Shown piece by piece: positions 45,504-54,321 of a DNA stretch of 64,000 nucleotides. Origin of the DNA: Cyclobacterium plantarum (GTDB lineage Bacteria > Bacteroidota > Bacteroidia > Cytophagales > Cyclobacteriaceae). Location of the stretch: NCBI RefSeq assembly GCF_011290685.1, contig NZ_JAANYN010000002.1:1-64000 (forward strand). The letters run 5' to 3'. Position 1 is the first letter of the stretch. Every line of letters starts with the position of its first letter. Both the position numbers and the translations under genes were made by a program. A model generated the notes under the pieces. It was not told the origin of the DNA. It did no database searches and saw only the letters and a list, made by a program, of their open reading frames with translations.

Positions 45504-47327
45504 TCAGTTTTGCGGAAGCGTCGGCAGGTTATAAATGTTCAATGGGGACTCAATGATATCCATAAACTCGTTCAGGTGCAGGTTATAGACTTCCCTTGGA
45601 CTGGCGTTGTTTTTCTTGGCCACAAATGCGGCATAGCCTACAGCCTCTCCCATCATGCCACAGGTTCGCATCACCCGGGTGCTGCCAAAGGCCACGTGGG
45701 TGGTGCTGATGTTTCTTCCTGCCATATACAGGTTATCTATATTCCGGCTATACAGGCAGCGGTAAGGAATGGTATAGGGCTGCACTTTGATGTGTTTGGT
45801 AGCTGCAAAGAATTCTTCTCCTTCGAAGTACTGGGAATTCTTGGCATCCGGAAAGTGCAGGTCTATGGTCCAGGTGGCTGTTACGCTGCCATCCGGATAC
45901 ATGACCCCATCCTGAATGTCCATCTGCGTCAATACATGATCACCCATTAACCTTCTGGATTCTCTTTTTCCACCAATAAAAGCCACCCAGGCCAATTCAT
46001 GGTGGCTGTATTTTTCAGCCTTTTCGTTTTTCAAATAAGACCAGTTGCCAAATATGGCCCTCAGGTTATGGTCGCGGATTTGTTCCGCTTCATAAATGGT
46101 ATTGAAATTGCCAAAGCCGGTTTCCCACTGCCAGTCCGCTTTGTGATCATCTATGTGGTATTCATCTGAAAATTGTATGGCCCAGGGCGTTTCGGGAAAA
46201 CCTGAAGGCTGTTCCCGCTCCAAAGAGGCCCATAGATTGGAAGTGCCGAGCGTAAAATCATCCGGATTTTCAGGGGCCAGTGATTCACCCGTTTCGGACC
46301 GGCTTTCCCTTCCCATCCGGTATTCCGCTCCTGCCAGGTACCCCAGGGTGCCGTCTCCCGTACAATCCGAAAAATACTCCCCTTCAAAGCGGTATTCCTG
46401 GTTGGTGGCTATATCCCTTCCTATTACGGCTTTGATCGTATTGCCATCCATTTCCACATCATACACATGGGTATTTAAATGCAGGGAGATATTGGGCTCT
46501 GCACGAACGATTTGTAGTTTCCGCTCATCCCCATACCGGTCGGCATCCGGATTTCCATTTCCCGGGTCACCATTGTCCAATTCCCTAACAATCCGACCCA
46601 GTTTGGGATAATGATTCTGGTCCACACGGCCCATCAGGTGCACGCGAATTTCCGAACTGTTATTTCCACCCAATACCGGTCGGTTTTGGATCAAAGCGAC
46701 TTTTAATCCCATGCGGGCTCCGGATATGGCCGCACAGGTGCCTGCCATGCCTCCCCCGACCACTACCAGGTCAAATTCACCCACGTTTTCGGGGCCGTCG
46801 CTAAGTCCCAAAAGTTCCTTCCTGACCTTCAGAAGGGCTTCGTTATCATTGATCGGAGCATCGCTTTTATCTGTTGAGAAATAAAGGGCATCAAAACGAC
46901 CGTTAAAGCCCGAAAGGTCCTCAGCCACAAGCTCGTTTGCTCCCTGCTTCATGTCCACCTCCCCTGCATAATACCAATCCCAGTCGGCATCACCACTTTG
47001 TCCGAAAACCATGTCCAGAGCTTGCTCATTGATATGCAGCTTAAAGGCTCCCGGTCCAGTGGGAAAAGGAGCCCAGTCCTTGGTTCTCACCCATAGGTGG
47101 TAGGTTCCACCTTTGGAAAAATCAACACTGGTACGAGCATCTTCGACGGGTTTGCCCATGCCGTGAGCCATCAGGTAGGAGGAATAAAGTACATCGAATG
47201 ATTGCTGGTCGATCACCCAGCCACCAATATTTTCAAATGATTCTGCTTCTACCAATACCCTTGTTTGGGCATTAGTAAAAAGGGTAATTCCTAGCAGCAG
47301 ACAACAGGTTATTGCTATTCGTTTCAT
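45504..47327 (-). CDS. exported FAD-dependent oxidoreductase with N-terminal CBM-like domain
   Basis: 607 residues from the ATG at 47327; 47339 is an alternative. A Sec signal peptide (MKRIAITCCLLLGITLFTNAQ) is followed by a jelly-roll-like domain (VLVEAESFENIGGWVID ... YHLWVRTKDWAPFPTGPGAFKLHI). The PF12831 FAD domain starts near residue 188 with FDLVVVGGGMAGTCAAISGARMG, then RPVLGGNNSSEIRVHLMG, FSDCTGDGTLGYLAGAEYRMGR, and NLYMAGRNISTTHVAFGSTRVMRTCGMMGEAV. Export of a flavoprotein through Sec means that FAD is bound outside the cytoplasm. It is adjacent to a protein with a flavinylation-like motif and to a symporter. Substrate unknown, probably a glycan-derived sugar. Confidence 0.88.
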   Translation of the reverse strand: MKRIAITCCLLLGITLFTNAQTRVLVEAESFENIGGWVIDQQSFDVLYSSYLMAHGMGKPVEDARTSVDFSKGGTYHLWVRTKDWAPFPTGPGAFKLHINEQALDMVFGQSGDADWDWYYAGEVDMKQGANELVAEDLSGFNGRFDALYFSTDKSDAPINDNEALLKVRKELLGLSDGPENVGEFDLVVVGGGMAGTCAAISGARMGLKVALIQNRPVLGGNNSSEIRVHLMGRVDQNHYPKLGRIVRELDNGDPGNGNPDADRYGDERKLQIVRAEPNISLHLNTHVYDVEMDGNTIKAVIGRDIATNQEYRFEGEYFSDCTGDGTLGYLAGAEYRMGRESRSETGESLAPENPDDFTLGTSNLWASLEREQPSGFPETPWAIQFSDEYHIDDHKADWQWETGFGNFNTIYEAEQIRDHNLRAIFGNWSYLKNEKAEKYSHHELAWVAFIGGKRESRRLMGDHVLTQMDIQDGVMYPDGSVTATWTIDLHFPDAKNSQYFEGEEFFAATKHIKVQPYTIPYRCLYSRNIDNLYMAGRNISTTHVAFGSTRVMRTCGMMGEAVGYAAFVAKKNNASPREVYNLHLNEFMDIIESPLNIYNLPTLPQN

Positions 47328-47340
47328 GTTTTGGGTCATT

Positions 47341-48456
47341 TTATTGATTCTTATTTAGGTTGTTTTTCAATGCTTTTTTCACGCTCTTTTGCGGTTTTTT
47401 TTGGATTTGCAGCAGGGAAAGCAATTCCTTCTCCCAAAGGCCTTTGTCCAGATAAGCCAAGATCATTTCCTGCTGTTCTTTGCCCAGGTTTTGTTGTGTC
47501 CCTAATACGGTAAATAACTTTTTCCTTTGAGCAGGATTGCTTCTTTCCAATTGGCCCAATAGCTGGCTCTGACATTCTGAGTTCAGTCGCAGGTGACTCA
47601 TTTTGTCAAGAATATGCATTTGAAGCCGGTAAGGGGATTGTTCATAGGTTTCCCAGAACCAGACCTGCCTTTCCTGATCCTGAAACATCTCAACCGGTAA
47701 TTCTTCCAGTAGATGGGTAGCCAGAAAAATATTGTTTCCCCTGATGATCTCCAGCAGGGGTCCGGCAAAGCGGAGATCATTTTCTGCTCCCATTTCCTGA
47801 ATCTTGTCCAGGGCCCAGTACTGGTAAGGATGATGGCCGCTTTCTAAGAACCGGACTAAAGTCTCGTCGGTATAATGATTGAGGGTATGCGTCTTGGTTC
47901 TTTCTGAAAGGGAGCCATGCGCCAATTGCCAAAGGGTATAACAGGAATATACTGCTCCTGAGATCACTTCATTTTGAATGGTTTTGGAAGTAGCTCCCGT
48001 AACGGCATCCACCCCATTGGTTTCAGCCGTGGTTGTGCTCACCACTAAATCCGAAATGGAATAATCTCCCAGGATGGAATTTTTATTACTAAGAATGGCT
48101 TCCAACTTGTCATAATCTTTCTCTTCAAAAGGTATATGATCCAACTTTGTCAGGATCTCTCCTTCCGGCATCTCAAAGTGCTGGAAATTACCCAGCAGGT
48201 CCCAATAGAAATTGATGTATACCGGATAACATTTGTCCGTATGGCATACCGGGGTAAAAATTTCAGCCATGTATTGCATGTCCTTACCTTCGGCATCTTC
48301 CAAAACAAAGAGCTCATAACGAATAGAATCGGTTTCTACCTCCTCAATTAGTCGCCTGTCTTCCACCTGATCCTGTTGCGGATTTTGTATGCCCGCAGCC
48401 AAACCAATCAACAGAATTAGACTAAAGGTCAATATTTTTAAACCAGGTTCAAACAT
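47341..48456 (-). CDS. exported protein with FMN-attachment-like motif and helical repeats
   Basis: 371 residues, not assigned to a named family with certainty. An N-terminal hydrophobic segment (LKILTFSLILLIGLAAGI) predicts export. Residues about 30-165 contain a beta-rich part with PVCHTDKCYPVYINFYWD and the motif GVDAVTGATSKT at about 148-158, which matches the D-x-x-[ST]-G-A-[ST]-x-[ST] site where ApbE attaches FMN in RnfG/NqrC-like proteins. Residues about 190-350 look like HEAT-type helical pairs. It is 13 nt upstream of the exported FAD oxidoreductase, so an electron-transfer partnership is plausible (inference). Confidence 0.6.
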   Translation of the reverse strand: MFEPGLKILTFSLILLIGLAAGIQNPQQDQVEDRRLIEEVETDSIRYELFVLEDAEGKDMQYMAEIFTPVCHTDKCYPVYINFYWDLLGNFQHFEMPEGEILTKLDHIPFEEKDYDKLEAILSNKNSILGDYSISDLVVSTTTAETNGVDAVTGATSKTIQNEVISGAVYSCYTLWQLAHGSLSERTKTHTLNHYTDETLVRFLESGHHPYQYWALDKIQEMGAENDLRFAGPLLEIIRGNNIFLATHLLEELPVEMFQDQERQVWFWETYEQSPYRLQMHILDKMSHLRLNSECQSQLLGQLERSNPAQRKKLFTVLGTQQNLGKEQQEMILAYLDKGLWEKELLSLLQIQKKPQKSVKKALKNNLNKNQ

Positions 48457-48482
48457 TTTTATTCAGTAACAAACCAGTGCAT

Positions 48483-50963
48483 TTATTCATAGGTAAATAT
48501 AGCTGTAGCTGTACAATCATCGTTGGCCACCAGGCGAACCCACCTGGCCTCAATTTCGTCCGGAAAGGTTTCCAAATGGGTTTCACCAGGGGCAACCGTA
48601 ACCTGTTTCCAGTCCATCCAGGGACCATGGCCTACAGGCTCAAATTGAATGGTAAAGGTAACTTCCTCGTTTGCGCCATGCTGAAGTTCCAATTTCCGCT
48701 GGTCATAAAACGCAAACAAATAGGGATCAGAGGGTATGCCGGCATCCACAGCAGTATTGGCCCAGGGCCCTCCCTTTCCTACTGGTTTGCCCAGTTTCCA
48801 CAGGTCATCGATCACCCCGGCCCAGACCGCAATTTCTCCATCTTCCGAAAGGATGATGTGTTCATTTCCATCCGCAGCCTGCGGATCCACTCCGCTCAGG
48901 AGTAACATGCCCCTGTAGGAAGCGTAATCATTGATGCGCAGGTTATGGGAAGCTACAGGCCTTATCTTGGCAAATCCGTCGGCATTTTCAGCCGGCAATT
49001 CATAGAAAGTACCGTGACAATTGAACAAGTCTCTTTCGGTAGCTACTTCCCTGGCAATCCTGAGTTTTCCATTTACTGAGGGCTCCGTGAAGGCATCTTT
49101 TCCTTTGGGAAGCCTCCACCTTCTGCCCTGGTCATCTTGTATCAATACGGAGGCTTCGTCTACCTCAAACACCTTTTCCGGAATGGCAAATCCATCAGTG
49201 ATAAAAGACTCGGTTTCAGGGTCATCAACTTTAACCAGCTGAAGTTTTTCATCCATTTCATAATAACCGACATTTTCAACGCTTGCTCCCTGGTAACGTT
49301 TGGCGGCAATGCCCAGTTTCCTTCTGTTATCTCCCAAACCATAGAGCAATCCACCTGTATAATCATCTTCCTGAATGGGTTGGATACCCTGGAAAATATC
49401 CTTTTGATAAGCAGATCGCTGCTCCGGATTGGAAAAAGACAAATGGACAGTGGCCTTTGTTGCAGCATCACTTTTCACCCGGATCCATTCCCCTTTAGTG
49501 TCCTGATCGAAGGAAAGCCAGCTACTTTCATTTCCGGCGAGGGAAACCTGTTCCAGCAGCTCCCAATTACCGGTACCTTCTGCATCAATTTCAAGGGTAA
49601 AATTTACTTTCTTTTCACCCTGGTTTTGCAGCCAAACATTTTTCTCTTGCCAACCGGAAAACAGCATGGGTTCTGAGGGTTCATTGGCCGCTACCTGTTC
49701 TTCTAACCACAGGGCACCATTGGCGGTGACAGGGCCTAGGTTATCCGGCATGTCCATATCGGTAAACCAGAGGTTGGAGTTGGATTGTCCGGGGCCTTCG
49801 ATATTTCCTTTGGCGCTTCGCTTGTTGAGAAATTCCCGCTGAGCAGAATCATCGCAGCCAAAAACCAATCCATCTTGCCAGCGGGTAAAATCACCGATGA
49901 CTTTCAGGTAAGCAGAGCGGGGCCGGATACCGGCAGTTTGTCCTTTTTGGAACGATTCGGGAAACTTCCAAAACATGCCATGCATGGTCATCAGATAATC
50001 CGGCGCTTCCTCCGTACCCACATCCCGGATGCGGGGCCATTCGGTATTCCAGCCGTGGGCACCGTCGTAACTGTGGCTAGCTTTGGGAAGGCGGAAAAAC
50101 TCCCAGCCTTCTGCCGGGTCACGGACACCCAGGATCACGGATTTGTGGTCCCAGCCGGTGGCCCAGATGGGATCGGTTTTGGGATTAGGATTACCATGAA
50201 TACCACCGGGGCCGGTTACTTCCACAAATTGGTTTCTTCTGACCAGGTGCCATTCTTCCCCATCCCACTCATACAGAGCCCCTGCTTCTATGGAAAAATC
50301 CTTTAGTGCTTTCTGTCCCGTTTCTCCATTATTGGAATAAACCAATACCCCCTGGCCGGAATAGAGTCCTTTCCCGTGAGCTCCCAACAATAATTCTGCT
50401 TCCTGCGCCATTTCTCCTTCTTTGCGGGTAACGTTCCCGTCTACATACAGGGTTTTGGTTTCCAGGTTATGCACATCTACTTCGTAAAAACCTTCCTCCA
50501 TGGTCCCGTAATATATTTTATTGGCGGGGTCCGTCAGGTGCCTGGCATTGCCGGTATGCCTCCCGGGCATGGTTTCATAGGAAATCGTCCGAACCTCCCC
50601 TGACTTATCAATGGCATAGGGACCAATAAACAATTGTTCGCTTTCCTTGTGGATCATTCGGTTGGCTGGGGTACCTCCAATACTTTCTTCACGGGTGTTA
50701 AAGGACAGGTCCGGATTGATCTCATAGAGTTTATCCGATGAGCCAAAAGGAAAGTGCGGTCCGTAAGTGACCACCCAGAGTTTACCGGCCCAGGGCACCA
50801 CGGCACCGGTACCACATTCGCCTTCCTCATTATAATAGGCCAGGTGCGGGTAAATCCCGCTGATGGAGGGGTATACTTCTTCCTCCGATGCAGACATTTC
50901 AGGCCCATTACACGCAAAAGAAATCAGGCATAAAAGAACAATAAAGGATATCCATTTTTTCAT
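48483..50963 (-). CDS. large secreted propeller lipoprotein of unknown function
   Basis: 826 residues from the ATG at 50963. The lipobox is at Cys18 or so (LLCLISFAC). The first 400 residues repeat WxVTYGP, IYYGTMEEGFYEVDVHN, LFIGPYAID and similar blades, suggesting one or two propellers. SAYLKVIGDFTRWQDGLVFGCDDSAQREFLNKRSAKGNIEGPGQSNSNLWF is a conserved-looking central segment. After it, two similar beta-sandwich segments recur (WLEEQVAANEPSEPMLFSGWQEKNVWLQNQGEKKVNFTLEIDAEGTGNWELLEQVSLAG near 430 and DAGIPSDPYLFAFYDQRKLELQHGANEEVTFTIQFEPVGHGPWMDW near 750). Not recognised; from context a glycan-binding or processing protein of the locus. Confidence 0.7.
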   Translation of the reverse strand: MKKWISFIVLLCLISFACNGPEMSASEEEVYPSISGIYPHLAYYNEEGECGTGAVVPWAGKLWVVTYGPHFPFGSSDKLYEINPDLSFNTREESIGGTPANRMIHKESEQLFIGPYAIDKSGEVRTISYETMPGRHTGNARHLTDPANKIYYGTMEEGFYEVDVHNLETKTLYVDGNVTRKEGEMAQEAELLLGAHGKGLYSGQGVLVYSNNGETGQKALKDFSIEAGALYEWDGEEWHLVRRNQFVEVTGPGGIHGNPNPKTDPIWATGWDHKSVILGVRDPAEGWEFFRLPKASHSYDGAHGWNTEWPRIRDVGTEEAPDYLMTMHGMFWKFPESFQKGQTAGIRPRSAYLKVIGDFTRWQDGLVFGCDDSAQREFLNKRSAKGNIEGPGQSNSNLWFTDMDMPDNLGPVTANGALWLEEQVAANEPSEPMLFSGWQEKNVWLQNQGEKKVNFTLEIDAEGTGNWELLEQVSLAGNESSWLSFDQDTKGEWIRVKSDAATKATVHLSFSNPEQRSAYQKDIFQGIQPIQEDDYTGGLLYGLGDNRRKLGIAAKRYQGASVENVGYYEMDEKLQLVKVDDPETESFITDGFAIPEKVFEVDEASVLIQDDQGRRWRLPKGKDAFTEPSVNGKLRIAREVATERDLFNCHGTFYELPAENADGFAKIRPVASHNLRINDYASYRGMLLLSGVDPQAADGNEHIILSEDGEIAVWAGVIDDLWKLGKPVGKGGPWANTAVDAGIPSDPYLFAFYDQRKLELQHGANEEVTFTIQFEPVGHGPWMDWKQVTVAPGETHLETFPDEIEARWVRLVANDDCTATAIFTYE

Positions 50964-51008
50964 TATCATCTCTATATCAAATTAGGAAACAATTGTTTTT
51001 TAAACTAT

Positions 51009-52400
51009 TTATTTAATATTTTTTTTATGTTTCTGCAATATTTTCTGGGCTTTCTCAATGATCCAGCTATGTCTTCCACTTTTCGCCAAATTATGAATTT
51101 CATCCGGATCTGCCTGCTGATCATATAATTCAATGTGATATAATGTATTCAGTAAATCACTATCATACGTTTCTATGTATCTGAAATTTCTTGTAATAAC
51201 TGTTAAATTGGGTTTAGCACCTCCATAAGTACCTAACCCCTCATACACGAATCCGTCCCGCCAATCCATCCTTTCCCCTGCCAATAAAGGTACTATACTC
51301 CTACCGTGAACAGATGCAGGTATTTCCACTCCGGCCAATTCAAGGATAGTTGGTGCCATATCGATATTCAAAACCAATTCCTCGCAGACTCCAGGAGACA
51401 GCCCAGGTCCAAGCACAAAAAATGGCACCCGGGTGGATGGCCGGTAAGGTAACACTTTACTGGTAAAACCATGCTCTCCCAGCATCCAGCCATTATCGCT
51501 CATGAAAAATATATACGTGTTCTCACGAAGTCCAAGCTTGTCAATGGTATCAAAGAGCTGTGACAAATAAGTATCCATCTCGGTAATTACCGCATAATAA
51601 TCCCTGGTATGGTCTTGAATAGCATCCACCTCCGGATACCCATATTTTTTGGCCTGGGTTAAATTCCTAACGGTGCGCAGGTAATCCGGCTTATCGGCCA
51701 AGTCGTCCAACCGGCTTTTGGCAACGGGCATTTTATCCGTTTCATATAAGGCTTTTGTTTCTTCTCTGGCATCCCAAACCAGTTCCCCATTCATGTGGGG
51801 CAATTGGGTGTTGTGAAAAAGGAAAAAGGGTTTTCCACTTGCTTTTGCCTCTTTTAGAAAGTCCACAGAGCGATTAGCACAATATTGGTCACAGTGAATT
51901 TCCGGCCTAAGGGAATTTCCCTCATCATAAATCAACCTGTTATAATAATCACCATTTCCTGTAAAGAATACTGAAAAATCAAAGCCTGTTTCCGCAGGTT
52001 TTTTGCCAAGATGCCATTTGCCGACCATACCCGTTAGATAACCCGCTTCCTTCAAGTACTGGGCAACCGTCTTTTCTCCCGGGTTTAAATCACTGCCCAA
52101 TTCCAGCACCCCATTGGCACTTCCATACCTTCCTGTCAAAAAAGCAGCCCGACTGGGACTGCATAAGGCAAAAACGACATTGGCATTCACAAATTGAAGC
52201 CCTTGAGCAGCCATATTATCCAGCCTCGGTGTAATAATTATGGGATTGCCATTGGCACCCATTGCATCAAAACGCTGGTCGTCCGTATAAACGAATATAA
52301 AGTTAGGTTTCTTTCCACCATGTTCAGGATGCTGAAAACGCAAAGCTATGGTACCGAAATAAAAAAAAAGAGATAAGGCCAATAAGCTTTTCATATTCAT
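51009..52400 (-). CDS. secreted sulfatase (formylglycine-dependent)
   Basis: 463 residues with signal peptide (LLALSLFFYFGTIALRF). The Cys-type sulfatase signature is CSPSRAAFLTGRYG with Cys80, the residue converted to formylglycine. The calcium-binding Asp pair is YTDDQR (D40, D41). A GKWHLGKK motif follows near residue 120 and FFMSDNGWMLGEHG near 305. It removes sulfate esters from a glycan in the periplasm or at the surface. It lies downstream of SusD in the locus, which indicates that the polysaccharide is sulfated, as many algal glycans are. The upstream 220 nt contain a hairpin that may weaken read-through. Confidence 0.93.
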   Translation of the reverse strand: MNMKSLLALSLFFYFGTIALRFQHPEHGGKKPNFIFVYTDDQRFDAMGANGNPIIITPRLDNMAAQGLQFVNANVVFALCSPSRAAFLTGRYGSANGVLELGSDLNPGEKTVAQYLKEAGYLTGMVGKWHLGKKPAETGFDFSVFFTGNGDYYNRLIYDEGNSLRPEIHCDQYCANRSVDFLKEAKASGKPFFLFHNTQLPHMNGELVWDAREETKALYETDKMPVAKSRLDDLADKPDYLRTVRNLTQAKKYGYPEVDAIQDHTRDYYAVITEMDTYLSQLFDTIDKLGLRENTYIFFMSDNGWMLGEHGFTSKVLPYRPSTRVPFFVLGPGLSPGVCEELVLNIDMAPTILELAGVEIPASVHGRSIVPLLAGERMDWRDGFVYEGLGTYGGAKPNLTVITRNFRYIETYDSDLLNTLYHIELYDQQADPDEIHNLAKSGRHSWIIEKAQKILQKHKKNIK

Positions 52401-52559
52401 TTGAAATTAATAAATCGCCAACGGGAAAGAGCCAGCTACCCTGAAGGTTGGCTCAGGTATTTCCCGACCAAAACTATATGGATTGCAACACCCTATAATA
52501 AAAATCATAGTATTACCAAGCAGGTTTTTCATAATAGCAGGTTTTCTGGAGTATATAAA

Positions 52560-52598
52560 TTCTCCCATTCTGTCAAACAAATGATCTGAATGGGAGAA
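52560..52598. terminator. hairpin between SusD and sulfatase genes
   Basis: 11-bp perfect arms TTCTCCCATTC / GAATGGGAGAA around a 17-nt loop, in the gap after the SusD stop. On the minus strand it is followed by TTTATATA but no strong T-run, so partial termination or mRNA processing is as likely as full termination. Confidence 0.5.
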
Positions 52599-52620
52599 CT
52601 ATCATTTAACCTATTTATAA

Positions 52621-54309
52621 TCAATATCCGGGATTTTGATCCAGGTTGGCATTGATCAATATTTCCTTGGAGGGGATGGGCCACAGGTATTGCTTGGGAG
52701 CTTCAAATCTTCTGATGGCCAGCCTTTTTACCAATCCGGCTTCGAACATGGGGGATAGGTCAGCCACTCCGTCTTCATCAATCTCAGGAGTCATGGGGAA
52801 GAACCAAAGGCCCTGGTCCACCACTTTCTCTTTCAGTTCAGCTACATCCAGCATACCATAAATATCCCTGTTCAATACTTTCTCTGCTATCTCCCAGCGA
52901 ATAATATCACTGTAACGGATCCCTTCAAAGCCAAATTCCATTCTTCTTTCAGTTCGCAACAGCGTTCGAAGAGCGGCCTGGTCTGTGGTAGTTATGGCGG
53001 GATATTCCCCTGTCTGCGTGGGATCCACACCGTATGCCCTTGCACGGACTGCATTCATCGCATCATGCACACCTGGTTCGATTTCCCCCAATTCTATTTT
53101 GGCTTCCGCATACATCAACAATACATCTGCATAGCGCATCAGGATTTCATCGTTTTCTGCCTGGAAATTCGGGAGCCATTCCTCATTTACCCCCTTTTTT
53201 CTGAGCAAGCCATTAAAAGAAGCGAAGGGTGCTACAGATCGCGTATCATTGTTTGTCTGCATGCTACCGGTACTGAAATTCATCACCATGGTAGAATCAG
53301 GATGAGGCTGATAGGTGAAATCAAGATGCCGGGTTCCAAAGGGAACAATGGTGGCCGCACAGCGGGGATCTCTGTTGTCAAATGGATTTTGAGGGTCATA
53401 AAGGGGCGACTCATCAATAGGCAATCCATCCGTGCATAAATAGGCATGAAACAAATCCCATGATGGCGCCTCGGCACCTCCCCATCCGCCTCTGTTCCTG
53501 GGCAGGTAATTTCTTACTCCCCAGGTCACATTCAAAGCCCTGGATCTTGGCATGGCAAAAATTACTTCAGAAGGATTCCTCGTGCCAGTCAGGAACAATT
53601 CCGAATAATCCGGGTAAAGTTCATAGATCCCCAAATCCATACAAGCCTTTGCCGCATCTCTGGCAATGCCAAAATCTCCCATTTGCAGGGCAAATCTGGC
53701 TTTCATGGCATATGCAGCTCCCTTGGTAGCCAATTTGTTTTCTGAAGACCCATAACTCTCAGGCAATAGTGCTGCAGCCCTGTCGAAGTCCTCATATACA
53801 GCCTCTTTTACTGTATTTTTATCGGTCCTTGACATGGTAAAAGCTTCTTCCAGATCAAGGATCGTAGTAGAATAAACCACATCTCCATACAAGAAAACCA
53901 GCTCCCCGTATTTGGCTGCTCGCACAAAATGGGCGTTCCCGGCAAACTTATCCAGGGTTTGCTGAGGAACGGTATTCGCTATCTTATCCAGGTTTAAAAG
54001 AAGGGTATTGGACCTGGCAATCACTTTGTAAGTATTGCTCCAGATGTTGTTTACCGTCCCCCATTCTCCGTTGATAGTGGCATTTGTAATTGGTGTCAAT
54101 GCCTCCCTGTTGGTGTAATCATCCGTCCAGGAATCACTATATCCCGGCCAAAAAACTCCTCTAAACAGGTCATTGACGGACATTTCTACTTCTGTTTCAT
54201 TGGAATACCACGCCTCGCTTGATCCTTCCGAGAGCGGGTTCAGGTCCAGGTCAGCGCAGGATACCGCTCCAAATAATATTCCGCTATATATAATCGATTT
54301 TAATTTCAT
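52621..54309 (-). CDS. SusD/RagB-family glycan-binding lipoprotein
   Basis: 562 residues with lipobox (GILFGAVSC, then ADLDLNPLSEG). The SusD signature regions are clear: GNAHFVRAAKYGELVFLYGDVVYSTTILD near residue 125, AAYAMKARFALQMGDFGIARDAAKACMDLG near 200, NDEILMRYADVLLMYAEAKIELGE near 395, and RTERRMEFGFEGIRYSDIIRWEIAEKVL near 455. It is the surface lid for the SusC encoded 12 nt upstream. The pair defines the polysaccharide-utilisation locus that runs to 39209. Confidence 0.96.
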   Translation of the reverse strand: MKLKSIIYSGILFGAVSCADLDLNPLSEGSSEAWYSNETEVEMSVNDLFRGVFWPGYSDSWTDDYTNREALTPITNATINGEWGTVNNIWSNTYKVIARSNTLLLNLDKIANTVPQQTLDKFAGNAHFVRAAKYGELVFLYGDVVYSTTILDLEEAFTMSRTDKNTVKEAVYEDFDRAAALLPESYGSSENKLATKGAAYAMKARFALQMGDFGIARDAAKACMDLGIYELYPDYSELFLTGTRNPSEVIFAMPRSRALNVTWGVRNYLPRNRGGWGGAEAPSWDLFHAYLCTDGLPIDESPLYDPQNPFDNRDPRCAATIVPFGTRHLDFTYQPHPDSTMVMNFSTGSMQTNNDTRSVAPFASFNGLLRKKGVNEEWLPNFQAENDEILMRYADVLLMYAEAKIELGEIEPGVHDAMNAVRARAYGVDPTQTGEYPAITTTDQAALRTLLRTERRMEFGFEGIRYSDIIRWEIAEKVLNRDIYGMLDVAELKEKVVDQGLWFFPMTPEIDEDGVADLSPMFEAGLVKRLAIRRFEAPKQYLWPIPSKEILINANLDQNPGY

Positions 54310-54321
54310 GGCTAACTTGAT

